A stretch of DNA of 21,676 nt from an uncultured Sphingomonadaceae bacterium (GTDB taxonomy: Bacteria; Pseudomonadota; Alphaproteobacteria; Sphingomonadales; Sphingomonadaceae). Shown here one piece after another: positions 8,914 to 17,190 of this stretch. The stretch covers positions 1 to 21,676 of the forward strand of contig CALKXX010000189.1 in the NCBI GenBank assembly GCA_938003725.1. Reading direction: 5' to 3'. The notes under the pieces are model-generated. The model did not search any database. It was not told the origin of the DNA and saw nothing but the letters and a program-made list of their open reading frames with translations. The translations under genes were made by a program, and so were the position numbers. The stretch's first letter is position 1; every line of letters starts with the position of its first letter.

Positions 8914-9842
8914 GCGGCGACTTTCTGAAATCCAAGTGGAAGGCCTGCGTCCGGCGTGAACCCATATAGGGGTTCGCCGGGAAGAGCTTCGGCAACTATA
9001 TCACGAACCTTTAGCAATTTATCCAGATCAATGCCGGTGGAAATGCCCATTGCTTCCAGCATGAATACCAAATCCTCAGTGACAATATTGCCTGATGCGC
9101 CGGGTGCAAAGGGGCATCCGCCGAGACCGCCAAGCGAGGCGTCAAAAGTTGTGATACCTTCCTCCAGGCCGGCAACAACATTCGCTAAGCCGAGCCCCCG
9201 GGTATTGTGAAGGTGCAATGTGTTTAGCTTGTCATCGCCAATTGCTCTTTTTACCTTGCGCACCAACCTGGAGACTTGCGCTGGGTTTGCATATCCAGTG
9301 GTGTCGGAGAGCCCGACCTCCGCTACGCCTGCATTCATCGCCGCTTCTGCTAAGCGCACAATCTGGTCATCGGCAACAGGCCCTTCCATAGTGCAGCCGA
9401 AGGCAGTGGACAGCCCGACTTCGAAATGCGGGCGGCTGGCTTCTGGTTGCTTGGCGACCAGATCAGCGATCGCTTTGATTTCCGCAATCATAGCAGAATG
9501 ATCTTTGCGAACATTGTTGATTGAGTGCGTTTCTGACATCGAAAACGGAATGGACATTTTGTCAACGCCTTCGGCAATAGCGCGCTCTGCGCCCTTTAGG
9601 TTCGGCACCAATGCGACGACGTCCAGATTTGCTATAGTCTTGGCAAAGGCAACAATTTCCGCAGTGTCGGCCATTTGAGGAAGTAGTTTTGACGGCACAA
9701 AACTTCCCACTTCAATCTCTCCGACACCTGCTTCGGCTTCCGCCTTTATCCAAGCTTTCTTGGCTGCCGTCGCCATCACTCGATCGACGCTTTGCAGGCC
9801 ATCACGCGGGCCAACTTCGCTGATCGTCACCGATTGTGTCAT
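8910..9842 (-). CDS. Hydroxymethylglutaryl-CoA lyase family protein
   Basis: This 310-residue enzyme is a DRE-TIM metallolyase that cleaves a 3-hydroxy-3-carboxyacyl-CoA by a retro-aldol or Claisen-type reaction. The family motifs are intact: EVGPRDGLQ (9-17, catalytic Arg13 and metal ligand Asp14), metal ligands His210 and His212 in HLHNTRGLG, and the lyase signature GGLGGCPFAPGASGN with Cys243. The ATG at 9842 overlaps the LeuD stop as ATGA and has GGGAG upstream; an in-frame start at 9866 would extend into leuD. True HMG-CoA lyase in leucine breakdown is possible. Placement between LeuCD-like proteins and a CaiB-type transferase points instead to a lyase for a related CoA ester, for example citramalyl-CoA-like. 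Confidence 0.9.
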   Translation of the reverse strand: MTQSVTISEVGPRDGLQSVDRVMATAAKKAWIKAEAEAGVGEIEVGSFVPSKLLPQMADTAEIVAFAKTIANLDVVALVPNLKGAERAIAEGVDKMSIPFSMSETHSINNVRKDHSAMIAEIKAIADLVAKQPEASRPHFEVGLSTAFGCTMEGPVADDQIVRLAEAAMNAGVAEVGLSDTTGYANPAQVSRLVRKVKRAIGDDKLNTLHLHNTRGLGLANVVAGLEEGITTFDASLGGLGGCPFAPGASGNIVTEDLVFMLEAMGISTGIDLDKLLKVRDIVAEALPGEPLYGFTPDAGLPLGFQKVAA

Positions 9843-10456
9843 ATGTTTGCTCCCAAATATATCCAAGGCCGGGCAGCGCGATCATTCTTCTGCCACTTAG
9901 AGATGTCCCCGGCCAGTTTCAGGCTAAGGTCTATCTCGTCCAGTCCCTCCAATAGCATCGTTTTGATTTCATCTTCGATTGGAAAGCTTTTTTGCTCGCC
10001 AGTCGATAGTTTGATCATTTGCGCAACCAAATCAATCGTTAGCGGCTGCTTCGTTGCCGCGATTTCGTCGATTGCAGCTGCGTCTAGAACAGCGGGTAAA
10101 ATACCGTTCCTTACACAGTTTCCGGCGAATATCGGTGCAAAACTTGGAGCAATAACCGCGCGAAATCCATATTCCAACAACGCCCAAACAGCATGTTCTC
10201 GGCTGGAACCACAACCAAAGTTCTCGCCGCCAAGTATGATCTGGCTGTTGGTGAATTTCGGATCATTGAGGACGAAATCGGGTGCTGGGGTTCGCCCACC
10301 GATTTTTTCATAGCGCCATCCCGCGAACAAACCTTCTGCCAGTCCGGTTTTGCCGGTAGTCTTCATTTCGCGTGAGGGGATGATCTGATCGGTATCAACA
10401 TTGTTACGGATCAGTGGCATTGGTAACGAGATCAATGTCGAGAAGGGCTCAGCCAT
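9839..10456 (-). CDS. leuD: 3-isopropylmalate dehydratase small subunit (LeuD family)
   Basis: This 205-residue protein is the normal length for the swivelling small subunit of LeuCD-type hydro-lyases. NNVDTDQIIPSRE near the N terminus and GGENFGCGSSREHA near 76-89 are the classic substrate-loop motifs. The gene overlaps leuC by 8 bp and the lyase by 4 bp, so the subunits should be made together. The symbol reflects family only. There is no leuA or leuB nearby, and the operon partners are catabolic. A citraconate/maleate- or dimethylmaleate-type hydratase is as likely as leucine synthesis. Confidence 0.9.
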   Translation of the reverse strand: MAEPFSTLISLPMPLIRNNVDTDQIIPSREMKTTGKTGLAEGLFAGWRYEKIGGRTPAPDFVLNDPKFTNSQIILGGENFGCGSSREHAVWALLEYGFRAVIAPSFAPIFAGNCVRNGILPAVLDAAAIDEIAATKQPLTIDLVAQMIKLSTGEQKSFPIEDEIKTMLLEGLDEIDLSLKLAGDISKWQKNDRAARPWIYLGANI

Positions 10457-11834
10457 TGGTCAATTCCCGGGGGTCGGCAATCTTTCCGGCAATCGCGCTG
10501 GCGACCACTGTTTCCGGGCTAGCGATATGGGTTTTGACACCCGGACCCTGCCGGCTTTCGAAATTGCGGTTGGTCGTTGATATAACGCGCGATCCGGCAG
10601 CAAAACTCTCTCCGCCGGCATAGAAGCACATGGAGCAACCGCTCTCACGCCATTCGAAGCCCGCATTCCTGAATATCTGGTCGATGCCTTCCGCTTCGGC
10701 GTCTCGCTTGACTTGAGAAGAGCCAGGCACACAAATGGCCTTTATCCCGTGAGCAACTTTTTTGCCATTCAATAATGCCGAAGCACGCCGGAGATCAGAA
10801 AGGCGGCTATTGGTGCAACTTCCTATAAAAGCGGCATCAATCGGAATGTGCTTGATGGTTTCACCCTTTTGGAGCGCGATATATTTTAGGGCCGCCGCCG
10901 GCGCATCATCGGGCACAGTTCCGTCAATACCTACAGATTGTCCGGGGCTGGTTCCCCAACTCACCATCGCGGTGATTTCTTCGGCATTGATTATGATTTC
11001 CTGATCAAATGCAGCATCTGGGTCGCTGTTCAAATGACGCCAGCACGCGACTGCTTTATCCCAATTCTGTCCGACCGGAGCGTATCGGCGGCCTTTAAGA
11101 TACCGGAAGGTTGTTTCATCAGGAGCGATAAAACCGGACATGGCGGAAAATTCGGTGGCCATGTTGCAAAGGGTCATTCTTCCTTCCATGTCCAACGCTG
11201 TTACGGCTTCTCCAGCAAACTCAATCGCATGACCTTTACCGCCTGCAGCGCCGTATCGGGCGAGTAAGGTTAGTATCATGTCCTTAGCCGTAATACCCGT
11301 GCGCAGTTTTCCACCAAATATGACCCTCATCGATTTGGGTTTGGAAAGCCGAACTGTTCCAGTGGCCATGGCATGTTCAGCTTCGGATGACCCAATTCCC
11401 CACGCGAGAGCCCCGAACGCTCCTTGGGTGCAAGTATGGCTATCGGGTGCAATCAATGTGCAACCGGGGAGTATGATGCCCAATTCTGGCGAGATCACGT
11501 GAACGATACCCTGATCCGGATCGTTCACATCAAAAAGTGTAATTCCCGCAGCAGCGCTGGCAGCACGTGTTTCTGTTATAAATGCCTGCCCCCCTGGCAT
11601 CAAAGTCTGGTCGCTACGCCCGGGACGCGTATCCACGATATGATCCATAACCGCAAACACGCGTGACGGATCAGCGACTTTTCGGCCTGCTTCAGCCAGT
11701 GAATTTAGCGCCGCTGCTCCTGTGCGTTCATGTAGAAAAATCCGGTCGATAGCTATCAGCGCGCTGCCGCTGGAAAGACCGGCAATAATATGGCCATCCC
11801 ACAGCTTTTCAAATAGAGAACGTGGCTTGCTCAT
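10449..11834 (-). CDS. leuC: 3-isopropylmalate dehydratase large subunit (LeuC/aconitase family)
   Basis: This 461-residue large subunit catalyses reversible hydration and dehydration of a hydroxy-dicarboxylate using a [4Fe-4S] cluster. The cluster ligands are visible: Cys340 in FIGSCTNSR, then Cys400 and Cys403 in ESGCSMC, with the usual 59- and 2-residue spacing. Other landmarks are LFEKLWDGHI at the start, DSHTCTQGAFG (131-141) and TTNRNFESRQG. After the CxxC motif it reads FYAGGES rather than the LAMNPD-like stretch of leucine-pathway LeuC, so it is a divergent member. The start overlaps the upstream hydrolase stop as ATGA. The substrate is unknown; operon context favours a catabolic alkyl-maleate or citraconate-type hydratase. 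Confidence 0.9.
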   Translation of the reverse strand: MSKPRSLFEKLWDGHIIAGLSSGSALIAIDRIFLHERTGAAALNSLAEAGRKVADPSRVFAVMDHIVDTRPGRSDQTLMPGGQAFITETRAASAAAGITLFDVNDPDQGIVHVISPELGIILPGCTLIAPDSHTCTQGAFGALAWGIGSSEAEHAMATGTVRLSKPKSMRVIFGGKLRTGITAKDMILTLLARYGAAGGKGHAIEFAGEAVTALDMEGRMTLCNMATEFSAMSGFIAPDETTFRYLKGRRYAPVGQNWDKAVACWRHLNSDPDAAFDQEIIINAEEITAMVSWGTSPGQSVGIDGTVPDDAPAAALKYIALQKGETIKHIPIDAAFIGSCTNSRLSDLRRASALLNGKKVAHGIKAICVPGSSQVKRDAEAEGIDQIFRNAGFEWRESGCSMCFYAGGESFAAGSRVISTTNRNFESRQGPGVKTHIASPETVVASAIAGKIADPRELTNG

Positions 11835-13201
11835 GGTCGATCTTGAAAGGCGAGGTGATAAGCCTTTGCCGAACGGGCGTTGAGCAAGGCGAGGTGATTT
11901 TCGGCAAGTTTCTCTGGAGACAGAGATTCGGGATCAAACGCGATTGCATGAGTTGAATTGGCTTCATACCAAGGGTCAAAAACGTGCTGCGCTCTAACGA
12001 TCTGCCAAGCCTTGGTCAGATAATTTCCGAAGCGATCAGGCTCTAAGTTCGGATATAGTTTATTGGGTTCACCCTTCGGAAGTGCATTGAATACCAAGTT
12101 CGTTGTTCCCAATTTGCTGCATATTGCGTCAATAACAAACTGCCAATCTGCCCATTGCAAGGGCGCATCATTGATCCAATCATCCGACAGGCCGTGACCC
12201 GGCAAATCAATGCCGATTTGTTGGGCGTTAAGGTTCTTTGGACAGTTCTTTGCCGGGGCGTGAATCACCAGCGTATCAGCCCCTTTTGTCCCCCGCCAAT
12301 GGATGAGGCCTTCAAACTTATTGCTATGGATCGAAATAAAGCCCGCGTCTTGTACCTCGGGTAGTTTATTTGCCGCTGGTTGTACATGCGCCAGCAAATG
12401 CTCAAGGCTTACGGTTTGATGTTCCTCTGGTGAGGTTACTTTTTTCGCGAGCCAGCGCGGCGGGAGCTCACCCAATCGATCAATATGTTCTTGTAACGGA
12501 TCGCCATTATAGGCGCTGATCAAGCAAGGCGGCACGTCGGCATCAACGCCCGGAATGTCCTTTGGCGCAGACAGCACTGCGCCATAACCGGCCTGATATG
12601 CATTCCCTGCATCAAGCATTTCACGGACCACAGCGTCCACGCGCTCGGGGTCATCATGCGCTACGGACAACCGGTGGTCTTGGTCTGCTGCAAACCACGG
12701 GAAGAACCAAGTTTGCTCCAATATCCGGTTCCACAACCATGTCAGATGTTCGCCATAGTCGGAAGGATGAAATTCCGGCAAATAGCTGTCGCTGAACAGC
12801 GTCATTTCTTCCTCGGACCAGATTGCGTAGCCACCAACTGCCAAAACCGAGAAGCGATTCGCATGACGTTTAACTGCTGTCACCAAAATAATGCCGCCAC
12901 TATGAAAACCATATGCGGCGCATTTTTCAATTTTCAAAGCATCTAGCAAGTTGATCAGGGCATCGGCATATTGATTGATTTCGGGATTCCCCGGCAAAGC
13001 ATCTGACTGACCAAAACCCGGAGTATCGGGGGCGATACAGGTAAAATGCGCAGACCATTTTTCCATCAGCAACTCATATTCTTTTGAGCTGCGAGGGCTT
13101 TGATGCACCATCAACAATATCGGACCGCTACCAGCCTTGCGATAATGGACGCGGCGTTTCTTGCCGTCTTTCAGAACATCTATAAAGTGACGTGTGATCA
13201 T
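11831..13201 (-). CDS. Alpha/beta-hydrolase with a second hydrolase-like lobe
   Basis: The protein has 456 residues from the ATG at 13201, which has GGAA just upstream; a frame reading back to 13294 would run through the palindromic operator and is unlikely. The N-terminal lobe has the oxyanion-hole region LLMVHQSPRSS (about 29-39), strand-turn IAPDTPGFGQSD, and a nucleophile elbow YGFHSGG with Ser101. The elbow has Phe where a small residue is usual. The C-terminal part again shows a hydrolase core pattern, TLVIHAPAKN followed by IGIDLPGHGLSDD, but no Ser nucleophile at the expected place. It looks like a fused or duplicated hydrolase with a degenerate second lobe. Roles as an esterase, amide hydrolase or C-C hydrolase are open. 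It is the first gene of the minus operon. Confidence 0.82.
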   Translation of the reverse strand: MITRHFIDVLKDGKKRRVHYRKAGSGPILLMVHQSPRSSKEYELLMEKWSAHFTCIAPDTPGFGQSDALPGNPEINQYADALINLLDALKIEKCAAYGFHSGGIILVTAVKRHANRFSVLAVGGYAIWSEEEMTLFSDSYLPEFHPSDYGEHLTWLWNRILEQTWFFPWFAADQDHRLSVAHDDPERVDAVVREMLDAGNAYQAGYGAVLSAPKDIPGVDADVPPCLISAYNGDPLQEHIDRLGELPPRWLAKKVTSPEEHQTVSLEHLLAHVQPAANKLPEVQDAGFISIHSNKFEGLIHWRGTKGADTLVIHAPAKNCPKNLNAQQIGIDLPGHGLSDDWINDAPLQWADWQFVIDAICSKLGTTNLVFNALPKGEPNKLYPNLEPDRFGNYLTKAWQIVRAQHVFDPWYEANSTHAIAFDPESLSPEKLAENHLALLNARSAKAYHLAFQDRP

Positions 13202-13208
13202 GTTTTCC

Positions 13209-13226
13209 AATTTGTCCGGACAAATT
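13209..13226. promoter_or_regulatory. Perfect 18-bp palindromic operator, copy 1
   Basis: The site reads AATTTGTCCGGACAAATT and is identical on both strands. It lies between the divergent hydrolase (7 bp from its ATG, touching its RBS) and the isochorismatase-like gene (61 bp before its ATG). An identical copy occurs at 20431-20448 in another divergent gap, and I find no copy inside genes. The TTGTCC/GGACAA core with short spacing suits a dimeric helix-turn-helix repressor; GntR/FCD-type sites can look like this. The regulator is not encoded in the window, so the protein family is a guess. Confidence 0.82.
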
Positions 13227-13237
13227 TGTCTCGACAA
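13226..13237. promoter_or_regulatory. Imperfect second operator half-copy
   Basis: TTGTCTCGACAA repeats the TTGTCNNGACAA arms of the perfect palindrome, with a mismatched centre. Its centre lies 14 bp from that of the perfect copy, and the two share one base. It may be a second, weaker binding site for the same dimer. Chance similarity is possible because the core is short. Confidence 0.45.
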
Positions 13238-13287
13238 GCTTTTTCTTGTGATTAATGTGCTTTTATCGATTTGGGAGAGAAAATACC

Positions 13288-13968
13288 ATGACACTTATCG
13301 GCACAAAAATGGTCGAAGATGGACGTACTGCAAGAGATATTTTTGAAGCAGTTATAGGAAACCCTGAACGCAAGAAATTTGGTTTTGGAGAGAAGTTGGC
13401 GATCGTCAATGTTGATGTTCAGCAAGCCTATACGCGGACCGATATGTTCAAGACCGCCTACGAAACCAATCCCAATCAGATTGATTATATAAATCAAATT
13501 TCTTCTTTGGCGCGCGCAAAGAACATGCCGGTAGTCTGGTCGCGCGTTGCATATAAAGATGATGCAGCGGATGCGGGTGTTTGGGGGACGCGTACGGACA
13601 CCGAGGATAGTCTTCAGAATATTAAATATGACAGTGACCGGCATAAGCTTGACCCTCGCTGCGACGTGGAAGCGGTGGACCTTGAATATACGAAGCGCAT
13701 GCCGAGCGCATTTTTTGAAACGCCGCTCGCAAGCTATTTGGTTTGGCACGCAGTTGACACCGTGGTTGTGACTGGCGGTTCGACTTCCGGTTGTGTCAGG
13801 GCAACCGCTGTCGATGCTTTAAGCCATGGATATCGCACGATTGTTCCGATCGAAACTTGTGCCGACAAACATGAGAGTTATCATTTTGCGAATCTCACCG
13901 ATCTACAATTGAAATATGCGGATGTGGAACCGGTACAGGCCGTGGTCGACTGGTTGGAGGCGCGCTAG
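13288..13968 (+). CDS. Isochorismatase-like cysteine amidohydrolase (N-carbamoylsarcosine amidase/maleamate amidase type)
   Basis: The protein has 226 residues from the ATG at 13288, which has GGGAGAGA upstream. The family hydrolyses amides through a Cys-Asp-Lys triad. Here Asp43 (IVNVDVQQAY), Lys136 (EYTKRMPSAFFET) and Cys169 (TGGSTSGCVRATAVDA) are all present. The SGCVRATAVDALSHGYR stretch and the later HFANLTDLQLKYADV match the branch that includes N-carbamoylsarcosine amidase and NicF maleamate amidohydrolase, more than nicotinamidase. It is the first gene of the plus operon, just downstream of the palindromic operator. Beside two PuuE-like hydrolases, it could remove ammonia from a half-amide or carbamoyl intermediate; that role is inferred. 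Confidence 0.9.
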   Translation: MTLIGTKMVEDGRTARDIFEAVIGNPERKKFGFGEKLAIVNVDVQQAYTRTDMFKTAYETNPNQIDYINQISSLARAKNMPVVWSRVAYKDDAADAGVWGTRTDTEDSLQNIKYDSDRHKLDPRCDVEAVDLEYTKRMPSAFFETPLASYLVWHAVDTVVVTGGSTSGCVRATAVDALSHGYRTIVPIETCADKHESYHFANLTDLQLKYADVEPVQAVVDWLEAR

Positions 13969-14852
13969 TGTCCGAACAACAGCAATCGGATCCAGGTCTT
14001 TACGACTATCTATCCTATCGCAATCGGCCAAAAATAACTTGGCCTGGTGGAAAGACATGTGCGGTTTGGGTCGCGCCCAATTTGGAGTTTTATGAACTTG
14101 ATCCGGCAGTAAACCCGCATCGGAAAAGCTGGCCGAAGCCACATCCTGATGTGGTAGGCTATTCTCACCGGGATCATGCCAATCGGGTTTCTCATTGGCG
14201 GATGGCAGAAATGATGACCAAGCATGGCTTTCCCGGGTCAGTTAGCCTGTCGGTTGCACTTTGCGACCATATTCCAGAGGTCGTCCAAGATGCGAACCAG
14301 CGTGGATGGGAGTTTTTTAGTCACGGCATTTATAATACACGCTATTCATATGGCATGGACGAGGCCCAGGAACGCGCGATTATTGAAGACAGCATTGCCA
14401 CGGTGGAGCGGGCAACAGGACAGCGCATCCGAGGTTGGCTGGCACCGGCACTAACCCATACCCCTCGTACTTTGGGTTTAATCGCTGAATATGGATTGGA
14501 TTACACCTGTGACCTTTACCACGACGATCAACCAACCGACATCCGCGTAAAGTCGGGCGAGTTAACCGCAATCCCATATAGCCTTGAGGTCAACGACCAT
14601 TATGGGTTCTTCATATATAATATGTCGCCGCGCGAATATGCTGACACGTTGATCCGGCAATATGACCGATTGGCGGACGAGGGCGACAAATCTGGAACGG
14701 TGATGTGTATCCCGCTGCACAGCTACCTTATTGGACAGCCTCACCGTATTGGGCCTTTTGAAGCGGTATTGGAACATATTGCAGGAGATGGGCGCGCGTG
14801 GATAACCAAAGCCGGTGATATTGTGGACAGCTTTCGGGAACAAATGGCATGA
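13968..14852 (+). CDS. Polysaccharide-deacetylase-family hydrolase (PuuE/allantoinase-like), first of a tandem pair
   Basis: This 294-residue protein starts with GTG at 13968, sharing one base with the preceding stop. It has the NodB-type fold of carbohydrate esterase family 4 but resembles the PuuE branch, which opens cyclic amides such as allantoin rather than acting on polysaccharides. Landmarks are SLSVALCDHIPEVV (93-106), WEFFSHGIYNTRYS with His119, IRGWLAPALTHTP (154-166) and YTCDLYHDDQP. There is no signal peptide, so it works in the cytoplasm, which argues against cell-wall deacetylation. The substrate may be a cyclic imide, hydantoin or lactam. Its operon position directly after an amidohydrolase supports sequential C-N bond hydrolysis. 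Confidence 0.86.
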   Translation: MSEQQQSDPGLYDYLSYRNRPKITWPGGKTCAVWVAPNLEFYELDPAVNPHRKSWPKPHPDVVGYSHRDHANRVSHWRMAEMMTKHGFPGSVSLSVALCDHIPEVVQDANQRGWEFFSHGIYNTRYSYGMDEAQERAIIEDSIATVERATGQRIRGWLAPALTHTPRTLGLIAEYGLDYTCDLYHDDQPTDIRVKSGELTAIPYSLEVNDHYGFFIYNMSPREYADTLIRQYDRLADEGDKSGTVMCIPLHSYLIGQPHRIGPFEAVLEHIAGDGRAWITKAGDIVDSFREQMA

Positions 14853-15772
14853 CGCTCGACACATCTTATCTTGAATATCCCTGGCGCCAGCGGGGGATGG
14901 ACCATGAGCATTATCCCTATTCAATCATGCATCAACGCACCCCGATTGTCTGGCCGGATGCGAAGAGGCTGTTAATCTGGCCCGTAGTTTCTCTTGAATA
15001 TTTTCCAATGGTGCCGGCTGACCTACCATTTCGTGCGCCGGGACATATGCAAACAGCCTATCCGGATTATCGTCATTATACAGCGCGTGAATATGGGACG
15101 AGGATCGGAATTTTTCGGTTACTTGGAGCTTTTGAAAAGGTTGGCACGAAAGTCTCGGTCGCGACGAACAGTGCCATTGCAGAGCGTTATCCTGAATTAA
15201 TATGCGAGATTATGGCCGCTGGTCATGAAATTGTCGCCCATTCGACCGACATGAACGGCGCAATTGCCAGCGGAATGGAGGAGGCCGACGAGCGTGCCTT
15301 GATCTTAAGCTCTTTGGATATTTTGGAAAAAGCTTGCGGGATTCGTCCGCGAGGTTGGCTATCTATCGCGCGATCGCAGAGTTTTAACACGGCGAAAATA
15401 CTGACCGAACTCGGCGCGGAATATATGTGTGATTGGGTCAACGACGAATTGCCGTACACTTTTCAAACCAAAGCAGGTGCGATCACCAATATTCCTCTAA
15501 ATCATGAACTCTCGGATCGTCAGATCATAAATGTCCAGCAACAATCAGTGGATAGCTATGCGCAACAAATGCTTGATGCCGCGGATTGGTTGCTAGGTGA
15601 GACCAAGAGCCATGGCGGACGGATGCTGCCGATGCATTTGACTCCGTATATAATGGGATTGCCTTACCGGATTTCTGCATTTGAAAATTTGATTGCTCAA
15701 TTGGCGGCGCAACAGGATATTGGTTTTGCACGAGGTGAAGAAATTCTTGATAGCTGGCAGACGCAACAATGA
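14849..15772 (+). CDS. Polysaccharide-deacetylase-family hydrolase (PuuE-like), second of a tandem pair
   Basis: This 307-residue protein overlaps the previous stop as ATGA. It is a diverged paralogue of the neighbour, with the same fold landmarks in order: VSVATNSAIAERYPEL, GHEIVAHSTDMN (His126 and His131), IRPRGWLSIARSQSFNT and YMCDWVNDELPY. The last is close to the corresponding segment of PuuE allantoinases. The N terminus is longer and differs from that of the first copy. No signal peptide is seen. The two could act on different intermediates, or form a mixed complex in which one partner is catalytic. The predicted class is cyclic amide or imide hydrolase; the true substrate is unknown. 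Confidence 0.86.
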   Translation: MTLDTSYLEYPWRQRGMDHEHYPYSIMHQRTPIVWPDAKRLLIWPVVSLEYFPMVPADLPFRAPGHMQTAYPDYRHYTAREYGTRIGIFRLLGAFEKVGTKVSVATNSAIAERYPELICEIMAAGHEIVAHSTDMNGAIASGMEEADERALILSSLDILEKACGIRPRGWLSIARSQSFNTAKILTELGAEYMCDWVNDELPYTFQTKAGAITNIPLNHELSDRQIINVQQQSVDSYAQQMLDAADWLLGETKSHGGRMLPMHLTPYIMGLPYRISAFENLIAQLAAQQDIGFARGEEILDSWQTQQ

Positions 15773-17190
15773 AAGTTCGAAATCCCAGAACGGGGAAAGC
15801 TGACTATGAAATTACTCCGCTTGACGCCGAACAAGTTGCGTTAGAAGCCAAGCGGCTTGCTGGCGCACAATCGGATTGGTGTACGCAAACACCGGAACAC
15901 CGGGCGAAGATATTGCTACAATGGGCTGATGGGATCGAAGCCAATCTTGGCAATATTGTTCAAGCACTGATTGCCGATACCGGGCGCGGTGCAATATCGA
16001 AAATAGAGGCCGCGGGCGTGCCCGGCCAAATTCGGCGTTGGGCTAAGGCTGCTCCAGCTTTGATCAAGGCTGGTGAGGCTTCAGATCAATCAACTTCTGT
16101 TCCCACTATTACCACTTCAACCCGGCTTGTGCCCTATCCGGTGGTTGGCGTTATCAGTCCATGGAACTTTCCAATGACCTTGGCACTTATCGACGCAATT
16201 CCGGCACTAATGGCTGGCTGCGCGGTGATGATCAAACCTTCGGAAATCACACCCCGCTTTATCAAGCCGCTGGTGGACACGGTAACTGCTATCCCGGAAT
16301 TGTCAGCCGTGCTTTCGATCGTCGAAGGAGACGGCAATACCGGAGCGGCGATGGTCGGTCAGGTGGATTATGTCTGTTTTACCGGTTCCGTTGCCACTGG
16401 AAGGAAAGTCGGCGAGGCTGCAGCAGCGGCTTTCATTCCCGCCAGCCTGGAACTTGGAGGGAAAGATCCCATGATCGTTCTCGCCAGCGCGGATCCGGTA
16501 CGGGCGGCGTCAACGGCTTTGCGATCTAGTATCGTGAATACCGGTCAGGCTTGCCAATCGATCGAGCGCGTCTATGTCGCGGAACAAATCGCTGCTGAAT
16601 TTTTCGCTAGCCTTGTGGAGCAGGCCGAGGCTGTCGAGCTAAACTATCCCGATATAGATCGCGGCCATATCGGGCCGTTTATCTTCGGCAAGCAAGCGGA
16701 AATTGCACAATCGCAAATCGATGATGCCCTTGCGAAAGGTGCGGAGTTACTTGCAGGCGGGAAAGTTGAAGAACTGGGCGGCGGCAAATATCTGCGGCCT
16801 ACGATCATTGCGAACATTACGTCTGAAATGGCTGTTGTGTCGGACGAAAATTTCGGTCCAGTTATACCCGTCCGCGTTTTTCATGACATTGACGAAGCAG
16901 TCATGATGGCCAATCATTCCGATTTTGGTCTTTCGGCTTCGGTTATAGCCGGTTCGACAAAAGAAGCTGAGATGGTTGCATCCCAATTGAATGTCGGTGC
17001 CGTGTCGATCAATGACGGGTCCTTGACTTCCATGGTATGGGAGGCGGAAAAGTCGAGCTTCGGATATTCGGGATTGGGAGCATCGCGTATGGGTGATAGC
17101 GGAATGATGCGCTTTTTCCGCAAAAAGGTGCTAATTCGCCAGACTGGCGATGCGGCGAAGATTGAAGCATTTGCCGAGGAGAATTTCTGA
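15769..17190 (+). CDS. NAD(P)-dependent aldehyde dehydrogenase
   Basis: This 473-residue member of the aldehyde dehydrogenase superfamily oxidises an aldehyde to a carboxylate. Essential residues are visible: Asn133 in SPWNFPM, Lys156 in MIKPSE, the turn FTGSVATG (204-211), the general base Glu228 in LELGGKD and catalytic Cys262 in NTGQACQS. It overlaps the preceding gene as ATGA and the following one as TGATG. Within the operon it probably oxidises a semialdehyde, either formed by the downstream MDR oxidoreductase or released from ring cleavage. The sequence alone does not tell the substrate. It resembles succinate-semialdehyde and benzaldehyde-type enzymes in general layout. Confidence 0.93.
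   Translation: MKVRNPRTGKADYEITPLDAEQVALEAKRLAGAQSDWCTQTPEHRAKILLQWADGIEANLGNIVQALIADTGRGAISKIEAAGVPGQIRRWAKAAPALIKAGEASDQSTSVPTITTSTRLVPYPVVGVISPWNFPMTLALIDAIPALMAGCAVMIKPSEITPRFIKPLVDTVTAIPELSAVLSIVEGDGNTGAAMVGQVDYVCFTGSVATGRKVGEAAAAAFIPASLELGGKDPMIVLASADPVRAASTALRSSIVNTGQACQSIERVYVAEQIAAEFFASLVEQAEAVELNYPDIDRGHIGPFIFGKQAEIAQSQIDDALAKGAELLAGGKVEELGGGKYLRPTIIANITSEMAVVSDENFGPVIPVRVFHDIDEAVMMANHSDFGLSASVIAGSTKEAEMVASQLNVGAVSINDGSLTSMVWEAEKSSFGYSGLGASRMGDSGMMRFFRKKVLIRQTGDAAKIEAFAEENF

Noticed and set aside
9839..11834. Leucine biosynthesis locus
   Set aside because: LeuCD-type genes are present, but without leuA or leuB and within a catabolic operon; the sequence after the LeuC CxxC motif is also atypical.
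13202..13294. Longer N terminus for the alpha/beta-hydrolase
   Set aside because: It would place the perfect palindrome inside coding sequence and overlap the divergent gene start; the ATG at 13201 has its own RBS and begins the hydrolase fold.
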